A stretch of DNA of 25,117 nucleotides from JBBUEO01 sp038056915 (GTDB taxonomy: Bacteria; Patescibacteriota; UBA1384; UBA12157; JAENIV01), in the NCBI GenBank assembly GCA_038056915.1, contig JBBUEO010000023.1:1-25117 (forward strand), in the 5' to 3' direction. The notes under the pieces are model-generated. The model was not told the DNA's origin, made no database searches, and worked only from the letters and a program-made list of their open reading frames with translations. Of the stretch, positions 1 through 8,357 are shown piece by piece (position 1 is the first letter of the stretch; every line of letters starts with the position of its first letter). The position numbers and the translations under genes are program-made.

Positions 1-186
1 ACAGCGATTTTTTATCCCCTGCCGATTAACAGCCAGAAACTCTATCAAAATATAGGCTACAAAATGAACACCCCAATGGCCGAAAAAATTTCCAAAGAGG
101 TCATCTCTTTGCCGGTTCACCCGGGGGTAAAAGAGAGAGATTTAAGATATATTGTAAGGACTTTTAAGGAAATCGCTGGAAATTAA
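1..186 (+). CDS. DegT/DnrJ/EryC1/StrS aminotransferase, C-terminal fragment
   Basis: The first 61 codons of the window, in frame 1 and ending at TAA 184-186, are the tail of a PLP-dependent sugar aminotransferase whose 5' part lies outside the window. The visible residues include FYPLPINSQKLYQNIGYK followed by ISLPVHPGV and a final helix. This is the usual C-terminal signature of the family: a (Y/F)xP-(I/L)xxQxxY-xxxGY segment, then a SLPxHP loop. These enzymes transfer an amino group from glutamate to a keto sugar nucleotide. The active-site lysine is not in view, so function rests on the tail alone. The next gene starts 4 nt after the stop, so both are probably co-transcribed. Confidence 0.8.
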   Translation, partial: TAIFYPLPINSQKLYQNIGYKMNTPMAEKISKEVISLPVHPGVKERDLRYIVRTFKEIAGN

Positions 187-190
187 AAAA

Positions 191-940
191 ATGTTTTATT
201 GGGAAGAGAAAGCGAGAAAAAATCCTAAAATTAGAACTTCGCCCGACATTGGTTGTGATATTTTAGAGAAATCCTTTATCACTAAATTTCTAAAAAAAGA
301 TCAGACGGTTTTAGATGCCGGTTCAGGAGACGGCAAGGCTACTGCATATTTTGCTTTAAAAGTTAAAAAAATTATTGCTTTAGAACCTTCAAAAACTCTC
401 CTTGAGGGGTCAAAAAGAATTTTTAAAAGAAAAAAAATCAAAAATATCGAAACAATTGAAGGTTCAATTTTTGATCTTAAGACAAAATTATCCAATAAAA
501 AATTTGATGTTGTCATCACCAAAAGAGTTCTAATTAACCTCATCAATTGGACCAAACAAAAGCAGGCAATTACTGAGATCGCTGCGACTTTACCAACTGG
601 AGGATTATATTTATTGACAGAGGGTTTCGAAGACACATTTAATAATCTTCAGCGAATAAGAATTCGATATGGGCTTTCCAAAGATCACATAGTGAAATAT
701 AATCATTATCTAGATCGAAAAAAATTCGAAAAAGAAATTTTAAAATATTTCTCAATTGTCGATCAAAATAATTTAGGAATTTATTATTTTTTAAGCCACT
801 TCTACTATCCTCTTTATATCAAGCCGAAAAAACCAAAATATAATTCAAAATTTAATAAAATCGCGGTTCAGATTGGCCTAAAAGAGAAAATTTTAGAAGA
901 ATTCGGCTATATCAACTTCTACGCGTTAAAAAGAAAATGA
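191..940 (+). CDS. class I SAM-dependent methyltransferase
   Basis: This 249-residue protein has a Rossmann-type methyltransferase core. The SAM-binding motif I VLDAGSGDG lies at about residues 40-48. An acidic strand end follows (ALEPS, about 67-71), then a FDVVITKRVL strand typical of motif IV and a GGLYLLTE strand. The C-terminal ~90 residues are basic and aromatic and carry no motif I recognise; they may bind the acceptor. No membrane segment is visible. The gene sits between two sugar aminotransferase genes and overlaps the next by ATGA at 937-940, so a role in O- or N-methylating a glycan sugar is inferred. The acceptor is unknown. The Shine-Dalgarno signal is weak. Confidence 0.8.
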   Translation: MFYWEEKARKNPKIRTSPDIGCDILEKSFITKFLKKDQTVLDAGSGDGKATAYFALKVKKIIALEPSKTLLEGSKRIFKRKKIKNIETIEGSIFDLKTKLSNKKFDVVITKRVLINLINWTKQKQAITEIAATLPTGGLYLLTEGFEDTFNNLQRIRIRYGLSKDHIVKYNHYLDRKKFEKEILKYFSIVDQNNLGIYYFLSHFYYPLYIKPKKPKYNSKFNKIAVQIGLKEKILEEFGYINFYALKRK

Positions 941-3501
941 AAAAAATTCTAATTATCGGTGCTGGCGAAGGAGGAAAAAGATTATTAGGAGAAATTTTAA
1001 GAAAATACCCGAATTATCAAGTGGTTGGTTTTTTAGATGATAAAAAAGAACTTCAAAACCGATCAGTTAGCAATTACAAAATTCTTGGGAAAGTCAGCGA
1101 TCTTAAGCGGGTCGTTGCCAAATTTCGGATTGATGAAATTTTAATTGCCATTCCTTCTTTGCGCGGCAGTAAGTTGGCTGTCATAATTCAGCTTATCAGC
1201 AAAACTATGTTGCCATTCCGGATTTTACCAGGGGTATTTGAATCAATTGATTATTATCAAAAAAAACAAGTTGATATTGGCAGGTTAAGAGATATTGAAC
1301 TGACTGATCTTTTAGACCGCCAGCCAATTCAAATTAATCTCAAAGCAGTTTCAGGATATCTCAAGGAAAAAGTCATTTTGATTACCGGTGCTGGCGGTTC
1401 GATTGGTTCAGAAATCGCTCGTCAAATTTCCGATTTCTCCCCTAAAAAACTTATTTTAATTGATATTTATGAAAATAATTTATATGAGTTAGATCAGGAA
1501 TTAGCTTCAGTTTCTCGAGAGTCAATTGTCTGCGATATTAAGGATTTATATTCTCTAAGTAAAATATTTAATAAACATCAACCAGCAGTTATTTTTCATG
1601 CGGCTGCCCATAAACACGTGCCTTTTATGGAAAATGAGCCTCAAGAAGCAGTTAAGAATAATATTTTAGGGACTGACAATTTAATCAATCTCGCAATTAA
1701 AAATAAAAGCGAGAAATTTATTTTTATTTCCACTGATAAAGCTATCAACCCGACTTCAATAATGGGAGCAACTAAAAGGTTTTCAGAAAATCAGATTCTT
1801 TCAGCTGTAGTAGAACAGCCTATTTTTATCATTGTACGTTTTGGCAATGTTCTCGGCAGTTATGGCTCAGTCATCCCTTTATGGAAAAAACAACTTTCTC
1901 GAAATCAACCCCTGACAGTTACTCATCCAAAGATGAAAAGATATTTTATGACTATCCCCGAAGCAGTTCAGCTAGTTATTCAAGCCGGCGGGATGGCTGA
2001 CAAGACTTCAATTTTTGCCCTAAAAATGGGCAAGCAGTATCGAATTTTTAATTTAGCAGAAGATTTTCTTAAGCTTTCTGGCTCAATGGTTGGTCAAGAT
2101 AATCAAATTGTCATTACCAAGCCGCGGCCAGGCGAAAAGCTATCAGAGACTTTATTTGAGGAAGGTGAAAAAATTTCCAATACCCCACATAAGATGATAA
2201 TCAAAATTAAAGCTCAAGAAAATTCTCGTGATTATCCCCCCAAAACCTTAAAAATATTTAAAGATAAAATTAATAATCTTGGAAGAGATGAAATTATCAG
2301 CCTTCTAAAAAAAGCCATTCCTACTTATCTACCCTATCAAGAACTTGCTCAACCAAAAAAAATTGAAAAGGTGATTCCTTTTTCGCCACCTTCTATCGGT
2401 GAAGAAGAAATTAAGGCAGTTGGTCAGGTCTTAAAAAGCGGCTGGCTGACAATGGGACCTGAGGTTTTAAAGTTTGAGGATCATTTCAAAAAGTTTTATA
2501 AAACTAAAAATGCTCTTGCTGTCAGTTCTGCCACTGCTGGTCTTCATTTGGCTCTGGTTGGTCTCAACATTAGTCATAGAGATGAAGTAATTTTACCATC
2601 TTACACCTTTGCTTCCTGTGCCAATACGATTGTTTGGACTGGGGCTAAACCGGTTTTTACCGATATTAAAAAAGAAGGTTTCTTAATTGACCCCGAAGAG
2701 ATTAAGCGAAAAATCACTCATAAAACCAAAGCAATTATGGTTGTTCACTTTGGCGGCCAGATGGCTGAAATGGACGAGATTGTCAAAATCGCTCGTCAAA
2801 AAAACTTAAAAATTATTGAAGATTGTGCCCATTCCTTAGCTGCCACTTTTCAAGGGAAATTAGCCGGAACCATTGGAGACGTTGGAGTTTTTAGTTTTTA
2901 TCCAACCAAAAATATCACCACTGGCGAAGGCGGGATGGTAATAACCAAAGATGATCAATCGGCAGAAAAAATTCAAGTTTTACGTCTTCATGGTATGAGC
3001 ACCGATGCTTTTAATCGTTACTCTTCCAAAGGTAGGTGGTATTATGAAATTAGCCAGGCTGGTTTTAAATATAATATGACAGATATCGCCGCTGCTATTG
3101 GGATTGTTCAATTGACTAAACTTAAGACAATGGATCAGCTACGTCTTAAAATAGCCCAAACTTATTTAAAAAATCTCCAAGGAGTTCCCGGATTGACCTT
3201 ACCAATTTCCTTACCTGAGCGCAAAAATGTATGGCATCTTTTTCCGATATTAGTCGAACCAAATTTACGAGAAAAACTAATTGATGCTTTAAGAGAATTT
3301 AATGTGTCAAGCAGTGTCCATTTTATTCCATTGCATCTTCAGCCCTTTTATCAAAAAAATTATGGCTATAAAAAAGGTGATTTGCCGGTTTCTGAAGAAG
3401 TTTTTGAAAGAGAAATATCGCTGCCCATTTATCCAAAACTTACAATTTCTCAAGTAGAATATATTTGTCAGGTGATAAAATATTTTATGGAGAATCAATG
3501 A
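937..3501 (+). CDS. fused NDP-sugar 4,6-dehydratase (CapD/WbpM-like) and DegT aminotransferase
   Basis: Three regions are visible in 854 residues. Residues 1 to about 140 are a first Rossmann-like domain (GAGEGGKR near 8-15) like the N-terminal domain of membrane WbpM/CapD proteins, but without transmembrane helices. Residues about 145-460 are an extended SDR: NAD-binding GAGGSIGSE near 151-159, catalytic STDKA near 265-269, MGATK near 276-280 and RFGNVLGSYGS. This matches inverting UDP-GlcNAc 4,6-dehydratases. Residues about 478-854 are a complete DegT/DnrJ/EryC1/StrS aminotransferase: SGWLTMGPEV at its start, aspartate in IIEDCAH near 629, and PLP-lysine in FYPTKNITTGEGG near 658. The two enzymes normally act in sequence, as in Campylobacter PglF then PglE, to make a 4-amino-4,6-dideoxy sugar nucleotide. 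The ORF is uninterrupted with no internal stop. Substrate is inferred. Confidence 0.9.
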   Translation: MKKILIIGAGEGGKRLLGEILRKYPNYQVVGFLDDKKELQNRSVSNYKILGKVSDLKRVVAKFRIDEILIAIPSLRGSKLAVIIQLISKTMLPFRILPGVFESIDYYQKKQVDIGRLRDIELTDLLDRQPIQINLKAVSGYLKEKVILITGAGGSIGSEIARQISDFSPKKLILIDIYENNLYELDQELASVSRESIVCDIKDLYSLSKIFNKHQPAVIFHAAAHKHVPFMENEPQEAVKNNILGTDNLINLAIKNKSEKFIFISTDKAINPTSIMGATKRFSENQILSAVVEQPIFIIVRFGNVLGSYGSVIPLWKKQLSRNQPLTVTHPKMKRYFMTIPEAVQLVIQAGGMADKTSIFALKMGKQYRIFNLAEDFLKLSGSMVGQDNQIVITKPRPGEKLSETLFEEGEKISNTPHKMIIKIKAQENSRDYPPKTLKIFKDKINNLGRDEIISLLKKAIPTYLPYQELAQPKKIEKVIPFSPPSIGEEEIKAVGQVLKSGWLTMGPEVLKFEDHFKKFYKTKNALAVSSATAGLHLALVGLNISHRDEVILPSYTFASCANTIVWTGAKPVFTDIKKEGFLIDPEEIKRKITHKTKAIMVVHFGGQMAEMDEIVKIARQKNLKIIEDCAHSLAATFQGKLAGTIGDVGVFSFYPTKNITTGEGGMVITKDDQSAEKIQVLRLHGMSTDAFNRYSSKGRWYYEISQAGFKYNMTDIAAAIGIVQLTKLKTMDQLRLKIAQTYLKNLQGVPGLTLPISLPERKNVWHLFPILVEPNLREKLIDALREFNVSSSVHFIPLHLQPFYQKNYGYKKGDLPVSEEVFEREISLPIYPKLTISQVEYICQVIKYFMENQ

Positions 3502-4196
3502 AAATTTTAGTTATTGCCGCCCATCCTGACGACGAGGTTTTGGGCTGTGGCGGAACACTTTTCAAACTCTCTAAGGATATGAAGAATCAACTTTTTTTCG
3601 CATTCGCCGCTGATGGAGTTATGGGGCGGCATCGTCTTGAAGAGAAAGAAAAATTTTTGTCTGATATTGAAAGACGACGTCAAGAATCGGTTTTAGTGGC
3701 TAAGATTTTGAAAGCAGAGATATTAAATAAACAGGATAAGAATTATTACCGATTTAATGACCAGAGGTTGGCTCAAGAAGATTTTAATAATGTTGTTGGT
3801 TGGATTAAAGACAAAATTGAAAAATCTAAACCAGATATTATTTATACCCATTTTGTTGGAGATTTTAATATTGATCACCGGATTGTCGCCGAAGCGGTAT
3901 TGGTTGCCGCCAGACCAAGCAAATTCGAGTTTGTTAAAAAAATATATGCCTTCGAGGTCAATATGGCTGATACCAACCAGGGGTCTGCTGTTCAACTGTT
4001 GCCATTTAATCCCAATGTTTTTGAAAAAATAAGCATCAACAAAACTTTGGGGAAGATTGGATTATTCAAATATTACAAATCAGAACAATGGGCCACTTGG
4101 CAAGCAGATATTGAAACTTTGGCAAAATATCGGGGGACAAATTCTGGCTTTGACTTTGCCGAAGGATTCTTACTTCTAAGGCAAAGAAATGATTAA
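3498..4196 (+). CDS. PIG-L/LmbE-family zinc-dependent deacetylase
   Basis: This 232-residue protein begins with the family hallmark AAHPDDEVLGCGG (His9, Asp12 as zinc ligands, Asp11 as likely catalytic base). It has the second metal motif in the segment THFVGDFNIDH, with His127 as the probable third ligand. PIG-L enzymes remove acetyl groups from N-acetylated sugars such as GlcNAc-PI, GlcNAc-Ins or chitobiose; in glycan loci they deacetylate sugar nucleotides or intermediates. The start at 3498 is chosen because it overlaps the preceding stop as ATGA, has GGAG 5 nt upstream and puts the HPDDE strand at the N-terminus. A longer frame from ATG 3465 would overlap the fusion gene by 37 nt and add 11 uncharacteristic residues. 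The next gene overlaps its end by 8 nt. Confidence 0.9.
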   Translation: MKILVIAAHPDDEVLGCGGTLFKLSKDMKNQLFFAFAADGVMGRHRLEEKEKFLSDIERRRQESVLVAKILKAEILNKQDKNYYRFNDQRLAQEDFNNVVGWIKDKIEKSKPDIIYTHFVGDFNIDHRIVAEAVLVAARPSKFEFVKKIYAFEVNMADTNQGSAVQLLPFNPNVFEKISINKTLGKIGLFKYYKSEQWATWQADIETLAKYRGTNSGFDFAEGFLLLRQRND

Positions 4197-5058
4197 AATC
4201 GATTGCCCATTATGTAGTGGTCACTCTTTTCAGGATCGTTATCATAAAGACAATATGACAGTAGTCGAATGCAACAACTGCGGCTTAATTTTTACTAATC
4301 CTCAACCCGGTCAGAGAGAACTTTTCAAGCATTATAATAAAAATTATTATTTTTGTCCCAATAAAGACCCGAAAGATAATAGCCGATATTTTGATTACAA
4401 CACCCGCTATTTGAAAGGCAATGAACGCCAGCGATTTACTGGCATCTTTGAAAAATTGGCTAAATTTAAGCCGCAAGGGGGAAGACTATTAGATGTCGGT
4501 ACTGCTTCTGGTTTTTTTATTGAGGAAGCCAATAAGCGCGGCTGGCAGGCCGAAGGCGTAGAAGTTTCAAAATGGGCGGTTGAATATGGCAGGAAAAACC
4601 TTAAAGTAAAAATATTTCAGGGCGAGCTTTCCCAGGCAAAATTTAAGTCAAATACCTTTGAGGTGGTAACCTTTCTTGATGTTTTAGAACATTTCCAGAA
4701 CCCCTTGGCTGAGCTTAAAGAAGCCTCGAGGATTCTTAAAAAAAATGGTTTAATTTATATTGAGACTATTAATTTTGATAATTTTATAACCCACTATTTA
4801 ATCGGCAAAAAATATAAATATATGGTGCCTAAATTTCATTTATTTTATTTCGGCCGTCGGCAACTGCGTCAGCTTCTTGATAAAGCTGATTTTAAAATTC
4901 TCAACGAGCAACTGACTTCCTCATCAGTCGGAGATTATGAATATGAAGGATTATCAATGTATTGGGCCTATCTAAAAAAAATATTCACTTCATTTGGACA
5001 AAAAGAAACCAATTTTGCTTTTAAGGATTTAATTAAAATTTATGGACAAAAAGATTAA
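4189..5058 (+). CDS. SAM-dependent methyltransferase with N-terminal zinc ribbon
   Basis: A 289-residue protein in two parts. Residues 6-31 form a zinc-ribbon knuckle pair (CPLC at 6-9 and CNNC at 28-31). The core is a class I methyltransferase with motif I LLDVGTASGFF near 100-110, then EVSKWAVEYGR and the strand VVTFLDVLEHFQNP typical of the Methyltransf_23 group, where the aspartate and EHF mark post-motif IV. The Cys4 head is common in methyltransferases of sugar and polysaccharide clusters, including NDP-sugar C-methyltransferases. The C-terminal part (HLFYFGRRQLRQLLDKADF) is the usual Methyltransf_23 C-terminal module. It overlaps the deacetylase by 8 nt and the acetyltransferase by 17 nt. 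C- or O-methylation of a keto-sugar is possible, but the substrate is not readable. Confidence 0.85.
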   Translation: MIKIDCPLCSGHSFQDRYHKDNMTVVECNNCGLIFTNPQPGQRELFKHYNKNYYFCPNKDPKDNSRYFDYNTRYLKGNERQRFTGIFEKLAKFKPQGGRLLDVGTASGFFIEEANKRGWQAEGVEVSKWAVEYGRKNLKVKIFQGELSQAKFKSNTFEVVTFLDVLEHFQNPLAELKEASRILKKNGLIYIETINFDNFITHYLIGKKYKYMVPKFHLFYFGRRQLRQLLDKADFKILNEQLTSSSVGDYEYEGLSMYWAYLKKIFTSFGQKETNFAFKDLIKIYGQKD

Positions 5059-5536
5059 AATTATTTCTTTGACCAAGGGAAAGTTAAAGGAAAAATTTGA
5101 GGAATTTATAGAAATTGATCGTCTGCAAATGGAGGGTTTTGAGAAATGGCAAAGAAAAAATTTTTTTCTCGAACTCCCTTTAAAATTTCAATTGTCTTGT
5201 TTAGCTGAAAATAAAGATCAAGTAGTTGGTTATAACATCGTCTCTCGAAAAAATAACTTAAGCCACATTCATCGGATCGTTGTCCATCCTGACTTTACTG
5301 GTCAAGGCATCGGCTCAAAAATGCTTAAATTTTCTCAGATAAAAGCTCAAGAAAGAGCTTTAAAGAAGATGGTGGTCGAGACCTCCCGAAAGAAAAACTT
5401 ACAAAAATTTTATTTAAAAAATAATTTTAAAAAAATGACTAATTTTGAGCAAAAAAAATATGTTCAAAATAAACCAGTCAGTCTCCAAAAGATATTTTTG
5501 AAAAAATATTTTGTTTTTTATAAATATTTTAAATGA
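5042..5536 (+). CDS. GNAT-family N-acetyltransferase
   Basis: The 164-residue product has the GNAT acetyl-CoA-binding motif A, IVVHPDFTGQGIGSKML, with the Q-x-G-x-G/A pyrophosphate loop near residues 85-101. It continues into a FYLKNNFKKM segment that matches motif B (F-Y-x-x-x-G/N-F). Its length fits a single GNAT domain. In this operon it follows a dehydratase-aminotransferase fusion, so N-acetylation of an amino-sugar nucleotide is a reasonable inference; it could equally acetylate another amine. The start overlaps the preceding methyltransferase by 17 nt and its stop overlaps the next start as ATGA at 5533-5536, indicating translational coupling. The C-terminal ~30 residues are Lys/Phe rich. 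Confidence 0.8.
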   Translation: MDKKIKIISLTKGKLKEKFEEFIEIDRLQMEGFEKWQRKNFFLELPLKFQLSCLAENKDQVVGYNIVSRKNNLSHIHRIVVHPDFTGQGIGSKMLKFSQIKAQERALKKMVVETSRKKNLQKFYLKNNFKKMTNFEQKKYVQNKPVSLQKIFLKKYFVFYKYFK

Positions 5537-6237
5537 TTTCTAAAAAGTCTCAAAAAATCGTTGCTATTCATCAGCCTTATTTTATGCCCTGGCTGGGGTT
5601 TTTTGACAAAGTTGCCAGAGCAGATATCTTTATTGTTTTAGGAAATGCAACCTGCGATTGGCAAAGTCGATCAGTCCTTAGCCGTAATAAAATTAAAACC
5701 CCAGCAGGAGCAAAATGGCTGACAATACCGATACACGCTGATCTTAAAACAAGAATTAAAGATGTCAAAATAGACGAAAATAATAATTGGCGAAAAGACC
5801 ATCTAAAAACTTTATTTTTCAACTATAAAAAGGCGAAGAATTTTTCAGAATTATATCCTTTGATTGAAAATATTTATAAGGAAAAATTTCCAAGATTAAT
5901 TAATTTAAATCTGGAAATTATAAAATTATTTATGCAACTTTTGAAAATTAAGACGCAAATCATATACGATGAGGATTTGAAACCTCGAGGTCAAAAAAAC
6001 GATCTGCTCATAGATCTTACTAAAAAAATGAAAGGAAATATTTATCTTTCTGGAGTTGGAGCAAAAAATTATATAGATCCGATTAAATTTAAAAAAGCTG
6101 GCATCAAGGTTATTTGGCAGGATTTCAATCATCCAGTCTACCAGCAACCTTGGGGCAAATTTATACCTAATCTTTCAGCTATTGATTATCTTTTTTGTGA
6201 TGGTCGTCCGCTTGGAAAGGTCTATGAAAAATTTTAA
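5533..6237 (+). CDS. WbqC-like family protein
   Basis: A 234-residue protein matching the WbqC-like family of polysaccharide loci. It has the N-terminal block VAIHQPYFMPWLGFFDKV, the downstream aromatic-basic segment with WQSRS, and the C-terminal block with IYLSGVGAKNYID then HPVYQQPWGKFIPNLS and IDYLFCDG. The biochemical activity of the family is poorly defined; members sit in O-antigen and capsule clusters and are thought to take part in unusual sugar or acyl-amino modifications. It starts with an ATGA overlap to the GNAT gene. Its last 59 bp are overlapped in antisense by the 3' end of the convergent ABC ATPase gene. There is no room for an intergenic terminator between the two. Confidence 0.85.
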   Translation: MISKKSQKIVAIHQPYFMPWLGFFDKVARADIFIVLGNATCDWQSRSVLSRNKIKTPAGAKWLTIPIHADLKTRIKDVKIDENNNWRKDHLKTLFFNYKKAKNFSELYPLIENIYKEKFPRLINLNLEIIKLFMQLLKIKTQIIYDEDLKPRGQKNDLLIDLTKKMKGNIYLSGVGAKNYIDPIKFKKAGIKVIWQDFNHPVYQQPWGKFIPNLSAIDYLFCDGRPLGKVYEKF

Positions 6238-7459
6238 CTGGTTGATCATAGACTGTTTGAAGAGGCCAACCGCGCCTGGTGATGTGAAGCTTATAGCATT
6301 TATCATGAATAATATAAGCATTAGTTCTAATTGTTGAAGGTATTCTACTTTTTCTTTTTGGGTAAAAACCGCAAGTAATCAAAAAATCTCCTTCACTTAG
6401 ATAAATCGGATCCCAGGTGATTAATACTTTGCCGGTTTTTTTAAATTCTCCCAAATTTTGATTAAATTCACTTGATAAATAGCTGGTAGCATATACGCCA
6501 TCAGATCTGGTAAATAATACCCAGGCGCCGACATCTTTCAAGGGTCTCTCTGTTTTATAAATAATTTGGATTGTCATTTTGTCATTTTGGTAAATCGAAT
6601 AATTCTCTTTTCCAGTTTTATCAATGACTTTGACTTCTAAAATATCAATCGGACCGTTTTTCCAAATTCTTTGGCCAAGTTCTTCTTTTTTTTCTCTTCG
6701 ATTTGTTTTTTTAAGTCTTTGGCTTATTTCAAACATCATATCTCGTTCGTAAGCTTGACAAACATCAAAGACCGGCCCATCCATAATCACTTTGCCTTTT
6801 TCTAAATAAATTGCCCTTTGGCAAAGTTTTTGCACTAGAGGCAATGAATGGGAAACAAAAAGAACCGTTGCCCCCGAACGGCACATTTGGGTGATTTTTT
6901 CTAAGCACTTGCTGACAAAAATCATATCACCAGTCGCTAAAGCTTCATCAATGATTAATATTTCCGGTTCAACCGCTGTCGCTACTGAAAAAGTCAATCT
7001 CGCCTGCATGCCCGAAGAATAGGTTTTAAACGGTCGGTCAATAAATTCTTCGAGCTCAGAAAATTCAATAATCGAATCCATTTTTTTTATTATCTCTTGG
7101 CGTGACATGCCTAAAACCATTCCGCCGTTTAAGATATTTTCCCGGCCAGAATATTCTGGATTAAAGCCCAATCCCAATTCTAAGATGGCTGAGATTTTAC
7201 CCTTAACTTCAATTCTTCCAGAAGTTTTATCAAGGGTGCCGGTGATAATTTTTAACAAAGTAGATTTACCCGATCCGTTTCGGCCGATAATCCCGACGAC
7301 TTCTCCTTTTTTAAGTTCAAAGGAGACATCATTTAAAGCCTTAAAATCTGAATGATATTTTTTATGGATTAAAACTTCTTTTAAAAGGTCCAAGGGGTGT
7401 TTGTAAACTGCAAAAACCTTGGTTAGATTTTGAATTTTTATAACTCTTTGATTATTCAT
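6179..7459 (-). CDS. wzt: ABC transporter ATPase, Wzt-like polysaccharide exporter subunit with C-terminal carbohydrate-binding domain
   Basis: A 426-residue protein. Residues 1 to about 240 are an ABC ATPase: Walker A GRNGSGKST at 59-67, signature SSGMQ near 148-152, Walker B ILIIDEA near 167-173, and H-loop His in FVSHS near 204. GENILNGG and the ISAILELGLGF segment are typical of the TagH/Wzt/KpsT group. Residues about 265-426 form a beta-rich domain like the Wzt C-terminal immunoglobulin-like domain that reads the terminal modification of the chain in several O-antigen systems. It pairs with the permease 3 nt upstream to export a cytoplasmically completed, lipid-linked glycan. It is transcribed opposite to the rest of the cluster and overlaps the WbqC gene by 59 bp at its 3' end. 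No good Shine-Dalgarno is visible. Confidence 0.92.
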   Translation of the reverse strand: MNNQRVIKIQNLTKVFAVYKHPLDLLKEVLIHKKYHSDFKALNDVSFELKKGEVVGIIGRNGSGKSTLLKIITGTLDKTSGRIEVKGKISAILELGLGFNPEYSGRENILNGGMVLGMSRQEIIKKMDSIIEFSELEEFIDRPFKTYSSGMQARLTFSVATAVEPEILIIDEALATGDMIFVSKCLEKITQMCRSGATVLFVSHSLPLVQKLCQRAIYLEKGKVIMDGPVFDVCQAYERDMMFEISQRLKKTNRREKKEELGQRIWKNGPIDILEVKVIDKTGKENYSIYQNDKMTIQIIYKTERPLKDVGAWVLFTRSDGVYATSYLSSEFNQNLGEFKKTGKVLITWDPIYLSEGDFLITCGFYPKRKSRIPSTIRTNAYIIHDKCYKLHITRRGWPLQTVYDQPVKIFHRPFQADDHHKKDNQ

Positions 7460-7462
7460 TTT

Positions 7463-8260
7463 TTACAAAATGTTCGCTAAAAGATGTTTGCTTTTATGAA
7501 AAGCTCTTATTCCCAAAGAGAAAAAAATAAGCGAAAATAGACCAAAAATTAAAAAACTATAGGGATGATTAATTTTTCCTGTATAAATAATATCTTTATA
7601 AATATAAATTAAGTGGCTCGCTAAATTAAAATTCATTAAAAAAATAATTTTTTGAGGCAACATACTTTCAATGTAAAGAATCGGAGTAGCAAAAGTGAGG
7701 ACTGTTAAAATTACTGTCATAAGTTCGCCTAAATCACGAAAATATACTCCAGCCAATGAGAGTAAATAGCTAAGACCAAGAGTAAAGAGGATGTTGAAAA
7801 TAATCACTAACGGTAAAAGGAGCATCATCAAAGAAAATCTATCTGGCATAAATATTGATAAAATAATAAAATAAATTATCAGGCCGATAATAAGAGAGAT
7901 AAAGCTTGGCAGGATTGAGCTAAGCGGCAGAATCTCAATTGGAAAAATTGATTGTTTGACTAAAGAGGCCTTGGAATAGATAGAAGTGATACTTTTGTTG
8001 ATACCTTCACTAAAAGCAAGCCAAGGAATTAAGCCGGCAATTGCAAACAGAGCATAATCTTTAGACGATGATTCAATAGAAATTTTAACTTTAAAAATAA
8101 AGGTAAAGACAACGGTATAAAGGACAATTAAAAACAATGGCTGCAAAATTGCCCAAAAAACTCCGAGATTCGAACCGGCATAGCGGTCGGTCATTTCCTT
8201 ATAAGTCATTCTGAAAATTAAACCGCGATTCAGATATAAACTTTTTAAATAATTCTTCAT
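7463..8260 (-). CDS. wzm: ABC-2 type transporter permease, Wzm-like
   Basis: A 265-residue integral membrane protein with six hydrophobic segments at about residues 33-56, 69-86, 111-137, 144-170, 180-198 and 235-254. The cytoplasmic N-terminus FRMTYKEMTDRYAGSNLG and the start of the first helix (WAILQPLFLIVLYTVVFTF) are characteristic of O-antigen and teichoic acid exporters (Wzm, TagG, KpsM group). The YFRDLGEL loop near 173-180 is the conserved site that contacts the ATPase. It forms the channel with the ATPase encoded 3 nt downstream. The gene begins at the divergent promoter region 8261-8357. There is no Shine-Dalgarno at the usual distance; an AAGGAGTGA string on the minus strand lies about 37 nt upstream, too far to serve this ATG. 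Confidence 0.92.
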   Translation of the reverse strand: MKNYLKSLYLNRGLIFRMTYKEMTDRYAGSNLGVFWAILQPLFLIVLYTVVFTFIFKVKISIESSSKDYALFAIAGLIPWLAFSEGINKSITSIYSKASLVKQSIFPIEILPLSSILPSFISLIIGLIIYFIILSIFMPDRFSLMMLLLPLVIIFNILFTLGLSYLLSLAGVYFRDLGELMTVILTVLTFATPILYIESMLPQKIIFLMNFNLASHLIYIYKDIIYTGKINHPYSFLIFGLFSLIFFSLGIRAFHKSKHLLANIL

Positions 8261-8357
8261 TATTTTTTATCTTAGGTAAAATCAATTATAATCACTCCTT
8301 ATATTAAAAGCAAATAGAACTGTTTACAAAAACAAGGGAATATGCTTTAGTTTTATT
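8261..8357. promoter_or_regulatory. divergent promoter region between exporter and second operon
   Basis: This 97-bp gap is the only non-coding space separating the minus-strand exporter genes from the plus-strand glycosyltransferase operon, so promoters for both should lie here. ATTATAAT at 8285-8292 contains a perfect TATAAT on each strand. For the minus strand, TATAAT (8285-8290) is preceded at 17 bp by TTGCTT (8308-8313); a second minus candidate is TTGTAA (8324-8329) with TAATAT (8301-8306), also 17 bp apart. On the plus strand, TATAAT (8287-8292) has only a poor -35. The assignments are motif matches in AT-rich DNA and are therefore tentative. Confidence 0.4.

Noticed and set aside
301..636. 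Minus-strand open frames inside plus-strand genes (for example 301-636, 10208-10459, 22154-22441, 24348-24584)
   Set aside because: All lie antisense to well-supported coding sequences and have no recognisable motif or start signal.
3465..3497. Longer start for the PIG-L deacetylase at ATG 3465
   Set aside because: It would overlap the fusion gene by 37 nt and add residues unlike the family; ATG 3498 has GGAG and an ATGA overlap.
8342..8350. AAGGGA followed by ATG CTT TAG, a possible two-codon leader before the 8358 gene
   Set aside because: A three-codon ORF in AT-rich DNA is expected by chance and nothing suggests attenuation.
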